Shown one piece after another: positions 1-11,835 of a stretch of DNA of 64,000 bases (position 1 is its first letter; each line of letters opens with the position of its first letter). Source of the DNA: Tubulanus polymorphus (lineage: Eukaryota > Nemertea > Palaeonemertea > Tubulaniformes > Tubulanidae); assembly GCF_964204645.1 (NCBI RefSeq), contig NC_134029.1:21160450-21224449 (forward strand), read 5' to 3'. The notes under the pieces are model-generated. The model ran no database searches. It was not told the origin of the DNA and saw nothing but the letters and a program-made list of their open reading frames with translations. The position numbers and the translations under genes were made by a program.

Positions 1-133
1 ATCAGCATTGATAGAACATTGGCATCCACTCTGGTAGGGCAGACGATATTTCATAAGGGGTCAGGTATATAATAGTCACTAAATTGACAAGTAACTCTGG
101 CATTTGCTCGGCCGAATTTTTATAGACCGTATT

Positions 134-1527
134 TTATAGCTCAAGGGGTGGCTGATTTTCAGGGTTGGATGTGAACATGGAAGGGGTGGTCGCCCCTCTA
201 AAACCTGTGGTGGAGAACAATGAGAGTAGAATAAGCTTAGAATCAATTGTTTCTGAAATCATGTTTAAATCCTCAAAAGCTTGCAGTAGATATCGTTCAA
301 TAGTGAAGTCTGTTGCAATCAAATTAGCCAACTGAAAATACGAATGTATTTTTGTTTAGATACCTGTAACATTGGGCAGGCGACCGCTCCACCAGTTGGT
401 ATAATAAACCTCGACGGTACTACACATTTGCCCATTTTATCAAATTTCACCAGCGCGTGCCTGGTATCCGTACTCTTTATAACAGTCCCTAAAGCGAAGA
501 TCGTGAAGCCCGTTTTAAGCATGCGAGAATGAATATTATTGAAACCATTTATTTGCAATGTTTCAGTTTACCTGGATAATACAAGCCATCAGTACTATGT
601 CGAGATACACATGACTGTCCCCGCAATGGATCTACTTTCAATTTGTCACGTTTTGTCGCAGATGTAACATTATTCGTCGGTTTGCTATGATTTTCCTTTC
701 CCTGAGAAATGAGAGAATGCATACGTTTTATATAGCACGATACGAGAGGTGAAAAAAACCTATTCGAATGTGATGTAAAGCTACGATATGTTGTGACAAA
801 GGGACAAAATGTAATAGAGTGTTCCCTTAGCGACATCGATATTTGTGATAAACATTACAATGTTGTTTATCTCCTGCCTACATGGCCGCTAATAATGTGT
901 ACTGCCAGCCAGAAATAACCATAAAGAACATGTACAACCTTTATTATCGGTAATCTAAAAAGTTTTACAATCTACCATCAAGTGAATGTAGATGCACCAA
1001 ACGCTAGACCTGAACCACAAACCCCTGAATACGGATACATACCATGTTTTAGCGACTGTGGTTCACAATATCATCTAACAAACTCAGAACTCAATCAGTA
1101 ACTGTGCTGTAATCATTCCAAATGATTACCGCAAAGTATTATTGAACCGATAAATGAATTATTCAGATTGCGAAGACATGCGTGTTAATGATACGCAAGT
1201 TCTTGATTAGATGGCAGTGTATAATTAGAAAACAAAAAGTGAAATTTTGAATGTTTTTTTTACCTGCGAACTCTCGATTGAAACAGTACTCAGCGTTCCA
1301 TTTTTATCAGTTAATTTCCGATTCCTCATTTTGCCTGATCCTGTTCGCTGAGATTCGCGATTATTATCTCGACTATCGACGAATTCCTGATTCTTCAATA
1401 TCGGTAAATAACATTTAAATTGTCCGTTGTCAAATAGTGGACGTTCTAATACTGATTTCACAGACTCGATAAGATTTGCCGTCCTTGAAACTCGAATATC
1501 ACACGGTTTTTGTGGTAATCCAAGCAT
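134..1527 (-). CDS. DUF4537-domain protein, partial model
   Basis: Four exons can be read on the minus strand: 1264-1527, 572-701, 364-488 and 134-331. They join in consistent phases (0, 1, 0) at good donors and acceptors. The joined second and third exons give a chain containing DGLYYPG, then TVIKSTDTRHALVKFD, then FIIPTGGAVACP. This is the pattern I recognise from DUF4537 (PF15057), a small beta-rich domain found in C11orf16-like and related uncharacterised proteins. The fourth exon ends in a stop at 134-136, but its residues are not recognised, so the true 3' end is uncertain. The ATG at 1525-1527 is only the first in-frame start; an upstream exon is possible. The first exon is Ser/Arg/Asn-rich and looks disordered. 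Function is unknown; no catalytic motif is visible. Confidence 0.6.
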
Positions 1528-1748
1528 TATAAGAGAGGCAGGTTCGTATACATGTATTTAAACAATTTGATACAGAATTCTCACGAAGACTACGTATATG
1601 ACCTGTAAGTCTAAATTTATACTTAAAATGTATATAATACCTGCTGGAATTACGACAAAAACATAAACAGAAACTCCGATTTGCCGTGATCTGAGATCGG
1701 ATATATCGTCTATCCAAAATTATCTAGTGCCGATCAATCAATATGTAC

Positions 1749-1770
1749 ATATATATATATATATATATAC
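1749..1770. repeat. TA dinucleotide microsatellite
   Basis: About eleven uninterrupted AT/TA units are followed by a short imperfect tract. Confidence 0.9.
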
Positions 1771-3853
1771 ACATACGCCAATAATGTATTGATTTGTTTT
1801 TAATATCGTAACTTAGCAGGCGTTGTTGAGAGAATAATGATCTATGCATAATGAATAACGACCCCGTTCTCTAGTAGGCGCTCGGTATACGTGCAGTCAT
1901 GTATGACTTCACAACGTAGGACTTCAGTCTTTATTGTAATAAACAACCAGCGCTATACAGCTATTTTATGAAACAGCAGGCGGTACTCAATCCCTGAGAA
2001 TATTTTCTACGCACACAACGGATTAGCACGTATTATTTCTGACATTTTCGACCAAACATTCTTTCATTTGTTTTTATAGTTGTATGCGCGGAAATAGCTA
2101 ATGACAATTTCATAAGTTTAAAGACTTTTATCTAAATTGTGATAGTTGAATTGTAAATCGCGATAAGAATTAGACTTGACAGGAATGAATATGACCCAGA
2201 CTTCTTGTAAGATTGGATCTCTTGCACAATTTTGGAATAACATATTTGTTCAGTCCATATACACCCATTTGGAAGTCAGATCTAACATAGTCGCGTCTGC
2301 CATGTCGTTTTCCTCCATTTATAAAGTAGCCAGCTTCCATTTTGAAAGAAATGCACGAGACAAGACCTGAACATGAGACTAGACAGGGGGAGGAGAGGGA
2401 AAGAGAAATGCTTCTCAGTCAATTCCACCAATCGAAAAAAACTTCTCAAAACAATTTAACAGACATATATGCGTGCTTTATTTTTGCTAATAAGCTTTGA
2501 TATAACATAACAAATTTGATACAAACTACAAAAAAATGTCATGCAAAATTCTGTTTGTCCTTACCACATCTTTTAGATAACATTACTAGAGATCATTTTA
2601 TTTTGAATTTGAGTTTCATGAGCAGATCTATTTTTCAAAATGTCATGGTTAGTTGTCTCACTTAGCTTAAAACGCAATAATTCCATAATGAATGGAAGGT
2701 TTATTACCCGGTTATTGATATGAGGACAAACTTTTGTCTTTTATCACAGTCAATGGACAACAATGGACAAACTAGGGTACACCTAGCTGATGGTAAAGGC
2801 AAGACAACATTTGATGCAACATCACATCAAGATTCAACATTTTTACTTTAAAAGCCAGAATTGTACATGCAACAATTAAAACATTATACTTCGTACACAA
2901 ATATTACACTTGTCAAAACCATACCGAAACAATGATTGAATATGTCCCGATTTTATTTTACGCAACGGCTTAATTCAACTCTAACATAAAGAATGTAATA
3001 TAATCTCTAAATACCAGTAACTTAATAATAAACTTATGAATCTATGATTTATAACAAATTTGTAACAAACAAAATAAATGGACGGATATTTCGCAATAAC
3101 CTTTTCTGGACGGCGATTGATTAAATCTCAACAAAAAACAAGATAAATATCAAAAATATCTTATATCTACTTAATATATCACACATTTTTATACATTAAG
3201 ATGAAAATATAAATTCAAGCATTGATTTATATGATTTATAAGTACATGTAACTTTACTATGGTATATATATATTACCAATAAGTGTAAGAAGCATTTTGG
3301 TGAAGTATTTAAAATGCATTATACGTGAGAGAACTGTTTCAAGGCTGTATGTGTTGAGAAAGGCATTGATCTTTATTTCAGCTTTTATGCTGATGGAAGA
3401 TGTCAATAGCGAGTTATATTACAGATTAAGGTTTTGGCTCTCAGGGTATAAAAATGTCAACTTAGATCGTAATACCAGTGCTGACAATTACAACCGAGTA
3501 CCCACAATATCAAGAGTCCTACAAACAGAAAATTTTTCTGAAGGATCTCAATACCTCTGCTCCATTATAAAGCACACTAACTAAAGAATATAGACTGAGA
3601 TTGGTGTTGACTGAGAAGCATATTATCATGTGAAAGGTGCAAATTAAATATGAGCTTAAATAGGAAGCATCCGGCATAGAAAACGAATAGGAGCGAAAAC
3701 AAGGTGACAGAAAAAGAAATGAGATAAAAAATATGAAAGAATCCTGGGACGAGATGTAGGCAAATAGGCAAAAGGTGAAGCAAAATTCTGATAAACGAAG
3801 TAGTTATTCAGTATTTAGTGAACGCCTGCGTTATGTGTCTCTCATAAGTGAAC

Positions 3854-3921
3854 GAAGCTGGAGTAAAGTGAAACATAGCTGTTGAGAGAAGCTGGAGTAA
3901 AGTGTAACATAGCTGTTGAGA
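3854..3921. repeat. 34-bp tandem duplication
   Basis: Two adjacent 34-bp copies (3854-3887 and 3888-3921) begin GAAGCTGGAGTAAAGTG and differ at one base (GAAAC versus GTAAC). No coding potential is recognised. Confidence 0.9.
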
Positions 3922-4094
3922 ATAGTCAATAAACATCTATTTGATTCTAACCTGAATGAACGAAAACCATTTATGGTAGCTCTATTTGAAAGCTTATTCC
4001 TGCTAAGTAATTTTCCGTGAAGTAAAATGAGAAATATACCGGTATATTCAGATTTCAAGGCTGTGCGGACCTTCTACATTATATATGGTATGTA

Positions 4095-4361
4095 TTAACC
4101 CTTTCAGTGCTGGCTGATTTCACCCTTAAGTGCTGGAGATGATTAAAATATTTGAAAAATTCGGCCCCAGTGTGTTGTGTATAACAGGGATACAGCCAAA
4201 GTGCGTCTACACCGCATTTGGTATATCGTTAGTTGACCGCCATCTCTCAATAACTGTATGAATTGACAATCAGATTGATACACTTCGATGCGGAGTACTA
4301 GCAAGGTCCATCACTAATTTATACACTGCACTGCAGTGTAGATGCACTGAAAGGGTTTTAA
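4095..4361. mobile_element. MITE with TTAA target and CCCTTTCAGTGC inverted ends
   Basis: The left end reads TTAA then CCCTTTCAGTGC from 4099. The right end reads GCACTGAAAGGG to 4355, then TT, then TTAA at 4358-4361. The element is about 257 bp with no open frame, so it is non-autonomous. TTAA targets and CCC-starting ends are typical of piggyBac-type elements. That family assignment is inferred from the ends; the extra TT on the right is a small departure. Confidence 0.8.
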
Positions 4362-4448
4362 GTGAACCTGTTTTTATCGAATCAAATATACATTATTTGC
4401 ACATAGATATAAAGACTGCTGATACCCTCGTAACACTCGCGACAATGT

Positions 4449-7400
4449 TTACTTTGATTCACTGACCTCGGATACTGACGATCTCATCGAGGAAGCCGAC
4501 GAACTTCGCGAACTCGCTATACTTTCTTTCTCGGCGTCTTCGGCATCGGCTTTCTCCTCTTCATCCGACGACGAAGAAGATTCTCGGAGATTTTCATCCT
4601 CTTCGGCGATATCGCTGTTCTTCACGGCTTCGCGTAGTTTCTGCGATTGCGCCAGATATTTCTCCGCCTGCTCGATTTCATCCTCCAGCAGCGTTATGTC
4701 TAATTCAGAAATCGGCCAGCCGCATTTCTCCAACGCGTTTATCAGTTCTTTTCGGTTTTCCACGAACGGGACTGGCTTGTCGCTGTTGAAACTAAAAACC
4801 ACAAGATAGAAAATATACTTTATAGATTTAAGAGCTTTTCAAATATGTATTAAGTTCTAATGATGTTCATGTGTTACCTCTCTTTTTGCGATTTGGGCAA
4901 AGCTTTCCAAATGACAGCACCCAATCGCCTATAAAGACAAAACCGAGAAGAAAATCAGACATTCATACATTTGAGTGATATTGAACAACAGAGCACTACC
5001 TACCGTTGATACAGTTTGATGGTTTTAGTCAATTTAGTTTCGTAAAGATTCAAGTCGACAGCATTCGGATTAATGAGCTGCATTGATTTCTGTCCGCTGG
5101 ATGTGGTGTGTGCGAAAGGCAGAATCTGCGAGATGAATAAAAGAAAATTAAACTTGAGCAGCATCAATGATGACCAATTATGACTTCAAATCGCCCCAAT
5201 ATTTACATCATCGAAGACTTTAGCTACGACTTCTTTATCGATAATTGGTACATATTTCGGTCTGTGAGGAATCATCGTCGGCGCCAGGACGTCCAGTATG
5301 GTCAGTTTTTTGGCAACGAGACCGTGCTTTCGCAACCATTGTCTCGAAGACATGGTCAGTGGGCTGAAATATCAGAGGATTTTATGTAGTGTATCATAAT
5401 TTATTCATTGTGATAAATGAATGAAATATCATGCAGTATATCGTGATATACCGGAATATCTATACTTACTCGACCATTTTCTTTTTTCTTTTCTCCTCTG
5501 CTTTTGCCTTTCTTTCTGTATCTGAGGGATAAATAAGAAATGAATCAAATGATACGAATAGATGGAAGTTTTTTCCGAACCCTTGAAGGGCTATAATCAC
5601 CAAACTTATTTCATTGTAGATTCTATACCTTTTTGCATTTTTCGTTGTCTTTCCCACTGGCGGTCAAATATCTCTCTGGTTTCCGGTAAAAGCCAAGCAT
5701 CGGGTGAGAATCGACCACTACTTGACAGTGTTCTCAACAAACTGGTTTTTGTATGACCTGTAGAAAAACAGTAATGTTTCCAGGGGTAATCATCGAAAAT
5801 CCTCTAGTGTAAAGAAAAAGAGTACAACAACAAGGTTGTGCGGTTGCGGAATACAGACTAAATTTTTCAGCGGGTGTGCAAATCGTGAAATGTAAAATGT
5901 TGGACATTTGTGCATGATACTAAAGAATTAGAGTACAGTAACCTTCGCCTTACTTAGACAAGGCCAAGTTGGACTAATTTGGGCAAAAATGAAATATCCT
6001 GACTTCCTAACTTATTTTCCTATTCTTAACTCAGCTTAGCTCAGACCAATTTTGCCATTGCTTGTCCGAGTTAGGCTAGATTTACTGTATCATAAAGATA
6101 GATAAAATCGAATGTGAGTTCAGTTAGACTGTGGTGTTTTACATGGGAGTGAAAAGGCTGAAAAACAAGATTAATTGTGGGAAAAATACACATGTTATGT
6201 ACAAAACGCTTTCGATCGAAATACACATCTATACCTGCCACATTCGGACGAAAGAATTCTGCACCTGGTAAAAATAGAGGATACATTCAATAATAGTCCA
6301 TCGAAAATCTTTCATTCCTTCTAAGTATTCAATATACATATATCTACTTACTGCTGATACGTCTTGGACTTTTTACTTTCTTGGCCATCATTGGTTTCCT
6401 GTGACTGGCATGAGGAGATGGATGATAGCCGGCACTAGAGGATGGTCTCGGTGCTTGATGCGACATCGTCGGCACTCGGAAACCGGGCGAACTTTTCGGC
6501 CGTTCGCCTATATCTTCATCACCCCTAAAATTCCAATAAAAAATCCATGAATTAGAAAGAAAAATTTCGTTTTTTACGGCACATTGAATTATTGCATCGG
6601 GTGGCTTACTTGTGAACTTGTCTAGATGCCGGGTCTCGTCTCCAGGCTAAGGCAATGCATTCATCTCGCAGTTGCGAAATCTTTCCTAAATATTCTTTCG
6701 CTCTACACAACTCATCCTTTAACACCTGAATATCTTCGCTCTGAATCGAAATAGAACAATTAGAAAATTGTTCAACAAACAATGCAAAGGTTCTTAGATA
6801 ACCGGCTGATATTCTTTCTATGAAGCCTTCTCGATAGTCATACTCAAGATACTTCTGTAAAAGGGTGATAAGCTAACATGCTCTGTGTTGAATACATTCG
6901 AAAATACTCACATAGTTACAGCTTAAGACAAACTATGTACAGTTGATTTAAAGATAAAATAACGGTTTAAAATTTGCTGAGGAAAATGATGTCATATACT
7001 TAAGTCTTAGATAGATGATGTTTTTGATGATTTGAACTCACTCACCTCCCAGGGTTCGGGGCCTTCAGGATCTTCTCCATGTTCGGAATAATAATGATAT
7101 CTTCCATTCGTATCTTTCGCTAATTGACACAAAAACTTATTAGCTTCCGCGTCGGCACAGTTGAACGATATCGTATGGATGGGAACCGACTTCTTCAGCT
7201 GTACTTGGGCTAGAATCGACTTCGGAATCTGAAAGGTAGATTTTCGAAGAATGTTTAAATACTGCAACCGGTGACAGTTCCTATAGTTCAGTATACTGGC
7301 AGTCATAAAATGTTAAGTTATGAAATCAAGAATTAGTGACACAATCTCAGATCAGACTACCTGATATTTCTAATTGTGGTAGTTTTAGCACAAGATAGTT

Positions 7401-10400
7401 AATTGAAAATCAATTAGAAATCATTCTGATTTCGAGATTATTTAGATATTGTGGGAAGTAATTGAGCACAGTAAGAACTACTCTCAAATAGTAGTCCGTT
7501 GTCGGGTGTGCGATCTTACCTGATCCGGTCTGCCATCTGTTAGAAGATAAATCGCCTGCGCTGTGCGGTCAGCCAGGGCAAATCTCAAAGCGGCTAGAGT
7601 GTTCGTGGACCCCTGACACGTCAAATCTTTCACCCACTGCCAAGCGCTTTGTAAATTACTCTCGCATACATCAACGAGTCGATCTCTCCACGGATAAACC
7701 CGGCTATTAAACGCTAATATATTAAAACGCTGTTTATGACGCAGTTGTTCCTACGAAAAATAGATAATCAAAGAATTCTCAATATCTCGATGCGGAATTC
7801 AAAAATATACACGTACCCCGTGAGGATACTTACCTGCATCAAAATATACATCTTATCTTTGACAAAATCCATACTCGGCTCCATAGAACCAGATGTGTCC
7901 ACGATTATGTATATTTGTTCTTCAATCACCGTTCCAAACAAAGCCCTGCTACCCTGTTGTAACCAATCAATTCTGCAAATATATTCAGTACTGGTATATA
8001 TATTTGTACGATATACTATCATATAATAGATTCTATAAGACGGGAAAAGATGAGTTTGTTGAGATATAAATATTTTGATTATATGATTTTTTAACTATCC
8101 CGCTTGTAAAATGTTACCTCTGTTCAATGTTGTTGATGGCCACACTCATTCTTTGTTCGTAGTTACGATAGATTTCCTGCGTGACTTGCACGTGCACTAT
8201 ACGACCGTCTCGCCATTTGACGTGCGCGAATTTATCGCAATATTTTGCATTCACGAGTTTATCTCTCGGAATCTGTAACAGAAATAAGATACCGCATTTC
8301 CAGGGTGGCCAATTTCATTTGATCTGCTTTTACGGTGATTTTTCCACGCCATTTATTCCCGACTTGACCAGATAAGAATCCAATCAATTAACATAGTCAA
8401 GACATAAATGGAAACTTTGATTATACATGCAACCAACAAGTTTCTCCAACTTTCTCCAACTTTTCCTTCATGTTTAGCTTTTTCTAAAAAAAATTCCCTG
8501 ACTATCCCCTGACTTTTTTAAAAAGAAAATTCTTTTCCTGAATTCCAGTTGATAGGCCACCATGATCCTTTATCTTGCGCGTTTAAAAAGCTGAAAGGCA
8601 TTGAAAGCTTTCTTACCGCATCGGTTTGTTCATCAGTTCTAGCCGGAGGGTCCTTAAGACCGACGATACCGTCGCAATGTTTGAAGGCGACGCCGCCGAG
8701 TACGTCGTAGAAGCCTAGTTTCTTAGCTTTAATGCCATGTGTTTCTAACCATTCCTTCGACGCCATATACTGTTCTCTGTTTTCCACTGTAGTCTGAACA
8801 TTGTTAACATCCGCACTGACTAAAATTTTTTGAAAATAATTTCAGAAACATTCGATTCTAGAAGAAATTACGCTGCCTATTTCGAATATGAAAATCTACC
8901 TGCTGGCAGCGGTGTTTTCGGATCTGGCAAGTCGGAAAGAATCGACTGAATTTGCGAAAGCGTGTTTCGTGCCTCTTCCAGTTCTTCGAACAGTAGAATG
9001 ACATCTTCGCGACAACCGGCGCCAGCGGGTACGCCGCCGTAAAGCTTTTTCTTCAGAACGATGTTCGTTTTCGAAGTGTTCGGATCGACGGGTAATCCTT
9101 CATACGAATCCATCTCCATTATCACCGAATACGCGTGAAATCTGACAGAGTTAAATAAGAAATTAGCGAAAGATGATTAAAAATAAAACAGAAAATGTCA
9201 ACTCCACCTCGCACTATGCTTACCTTCCACCGGTAGTTTTTGCGAGGTGTTGCAGGAATTGAATCGTGTCTGAACATTTGCAGTTATATGAAACAATGTG
9301 TAAGGGTAGAGGACCTCCATTAAGCTGCAAAAGCAGATGAAAATAATTCGGATTTCGTTTAGAAAAATGTATTGTTCAAGTCGCTAAAATATCATTTGAC
9401 TATTTTACCTTTTCCTGGAGAACTCGTTTAGAACCATCAGATGCTGAACCTTCTGTAAACAAGTATACCGATTCGAGCTATAAAATAAAAGTTTTCAACA
9501 AATTAGATGTGATAAACATTTCAACAGAGCTTACGGTATGTTTACGTCATTGTGCCAAATAAAATAGCTTACATTCTTATCGGCAAATGCAGTTTTCAAT
9601 GCCTCGCAGGTAGCCGTTTTAGCAACACATTCTAACCTATCCAGTCCCCAGATCCATTCAATTCCTTCGTCAATTGATTTTTGAGTAACGGGTACGCAGG
9701 CATCTTTAAATGTAATCACGTCTTCTGCAGCTCTGAAATTTAACAAAATCAAATACAGACCGTTTACGTTTGACCAACTAAGAGCAGAAATAGCTATAGT
9801 GGCAGTTTCTTTTATTATTTAAGTTTCCTTATTGTTTCATTTCAAATTTATTCATGGTGAATATTATATAATATGAAATGCTGGCGAAATTGCGCAGAAA
9901 GAATCACAAATCATTACTAGATCTAATAGTTACCTGATAAGATTAAACTTGGCCAGTAATGAAACCTGTTCGGTTAGTACTCGTTCCAATGCAGCGCGGT
10001 ACTGATCGAACTGTTGCGGCGACATGTTCTTGATGTCGATGACGATGCATATCGAATGTTCCTGGATAACGCCGAACAGACGTCTACTTTCACTGGTCAA
10101 CCATTCCAGACGACGTTTATAAAGAACTATCGCCTGCACCAATCGCTGCTCGATTTGTTTCAGTTTTTCTTTACCGCAAACGAGCTGTTGTAAAAATGAA
10201 TTTCGCAAATTTTTTAATAAATTTAATTTTTCTATGGATTCATGTTAGGGACCATTCATCAAGTACATACACATACATTGGGGATAGTGAAAAATTTGCC
10301 TCTTCTCCTCATGAAGAAAAGGCATAAATTTCATACATGAAGAGGGAGGTTTAAAATCAGCAAAGTTTTTTCAAATATTCTTTATGAATAACCCCCTTCC

Positions 10401-11835
10401 ATTCAGGGCCTCGTTTCTCCTAAATTGAGATTCAAAGTATGAAAACAAAAGATGAAACCCAATCCATGAAACAGTCAAAAACCTACATTGAATATTTTTC
10501 CATCTTGTCTCGTCAACTGTTGAAATAATCCATCTCCATATCGAGAACTGATTGGCTTTCTCAGCAACAAATCAAAATCTACAAAACAAAATTGAAACAT
10601 TTTTAGTTTTTAGAAATCAAAACTCTGATGGATGATGCTCGGTCCTCAGCTCTTACCGTCATTGTGCTTGAATCCTATTTGAGGTAATATGTGATACAGA
10701 TCTAAGCGATTTCTCTTCAAGCCGTAATTCTGAAGCCATTTTTTACTAGATATCAATGCGCGCACGTCGAGTTCCCAAACGCGAGATTTCTTCGGCGGCA
10801 AATCCGCATTGACCAATTCGTCGGAGGCGACAACGTCTGCTGCGCCGGTCATATTCAAATCAAATGACGGGTCGCCTGAAATAATACGAAAAAAGTTAGT
10901 AAAATCTGAAAGATTTTCAGATCTATATCTAAGAGAAATTGAGTATGAGAAATTGAGTTAGGCCTATACAGCCAAAAGACTAGTTTTTTTATGATATTTT
11001 AATGACATCGAAGCAAAAACATTCAAAACATGAATACGACTTCAAAGCCTGGCGATGACATAAAACTCATAAGACTGTGTAATAAAACATAGGTGTACTC
11101 AAAATGAACTTATTTTCATAGCATTATACTATATAGCCTGGAGCTAATAAGGTAAACACATAGACAGGTACAAAAACCACCTAAATAATGCATGAACTGG
11201 TTTTTTCTATTTTTGTATTATGATTACTTGATTGGGTCGAAGCTTTCAGACAGAAAATGTGCTCATTATATAACTCGGTGAATTCACACTAGTAGGCTGC
11301 TTTAGCCATTATCAATTATTTAAAATTGTTTGAAAAGGTTTTTTGAAGTAGCTTTGAACTTTTGTCTCTTTGCATGAGCCGCCCGAATTGAAAAAACACC
11401 TAATTAATAGTCACCATAGTGATTTCCACTTGAATATATGTTACTATTCTGAACTACAAAATTCTTAACAATAGCCCATAAGGCCTTAAGAGGGCATTAG
11501 GCCGCTCATTTCTTGAAAAGGACTCTTAACAGATGAGTCAAAATTGATAGAACCGTGAAATATGTCAAAAAAATTATCTAATCATCACAAAGATTTTGAT
11601 AGTTGTGTTTCTACTATTATTTAACTGTCTGGATACTCTTCCTGAAGGAGTGAATCATAATTCATGAGACTCATTAGCCTGTTAACCTATCAAACCTCCA
11701 TCAGGCCCCTACATACTTATAAGCCTTTTAAATCGTTTATCTTTACTCGTCTGGTTAAAGATAAACAATATTCATGATGAGCTTACCTTCGCCGTATGCA
11801 GTCTTCTTTATTATATCAACATCCAAGGTCGCCAT
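4449..11835 (-). CDS. VWA3: VWA3A/VWA3B-like von Willebrand factor A domain protein
   Basis: Twenty-two exons join with consistent phases into 3,276 nt (1,091 aa): 11787-11835, 10657-10875, 10487-10578, 9934-10184, 9573-9732, 9409-9477, 9224-9324, 8900-9141, 8617-8819, 8118-8272, 7834-7972, 7520-7750, 7046-7228, 6610-6740, 6352-6524, 6235-6258, 5629-5757, 5470-5521, 5207-5363, 5004-5125, 4878-4928, 4449-4791. Three copies of a KxWLxxxGLKxxxL motif occur (around 10740, 8740 and 5340). A first VWA-like region (IVIDIKNMS, near 10050) has a degraded metal-ion site. The second (near 7895) has the intact MIDAS motif DTSGS, followed by GSTNT and TDGRPD. The C-terminus is an acidic Ser-rich tail. VWA3 proteins are intracellular and poorly characterised; domain order and length match the family (about 1,180-1,290 aa in human, from memory). 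I cannot decide between 3A and 3B. Confidence 0.9.
5936..6087. mobile_element. MITE copy 1, pogo/Tigger-like CAGTAAAC ends
   Basis: This 152-bp element has imperfect inverted ends CAGTAACCTTCGCCTTA and, reading from the other side, CAGTAAATCTAGCCTAA. It is flanked by TA on both sides. It sits in the VWA3 intron between exons 16 and 17. A second copy lies at 16604-17089 in opposite orientation with matching internal sequence. The ends resemble pogo/Tigger-type termini; the element has no coding capacity. Confidence 0.75.
8301..8564. mobile_element. MITE with CAGGGTGGCC ends
   Basis: The left end is CAGGGTGGCCA at 8301. The right end is TGGCC..CATG at about 8555-8564, which reads CATGGTGGCC in reverse. 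The inner sequence has the TTCCCTGACT and TTTTCCTGAATT stretches that I associate with a widespread hAT-like MITE. It lies wholly in a VWA3 intron between 8272 and 8617. A shorter related fragment may lie near 18070-18100 in a MED16 intron. Confidence 0.65.
10245..10400. mobile_element. Possible MITE related to the AGGG..CATTCAT family
   Basis: The left side reads TTAGGGACCATTCATCAAGTA and the right side, reversed, reads GGGGGTTATTCATAAAGAA. The ends are imperfect and only distantly resemble the element at 16858-16979. It lies in the VWA3 intron between exons 3 and 4. Support is weak. Confidence 0.35.

Larger units (their letters stand above)
1528..4448. other. Intergenic region without recognisable gene
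   Basis: The region is AT-rich. Open frames here (for example 3297-3584 plus and 3831-4058 minus) show no family motif and no convincing splice context. It contains a TA microsatellite, a 34-bp tandem duplication and a TTAA-flanked inverted-repeat element, listed separately. It separates two minus-strand genes, so it should hold the promoter of the DUF4537 gene and the 3' flank of the VWA3 gene. Confidence 0.6.

Noticed and set aside
3297-3584. 95-codon plus-strand open frame
   Set aside because: No recognisable motif, AT-rich composition and no splice or promoter support.
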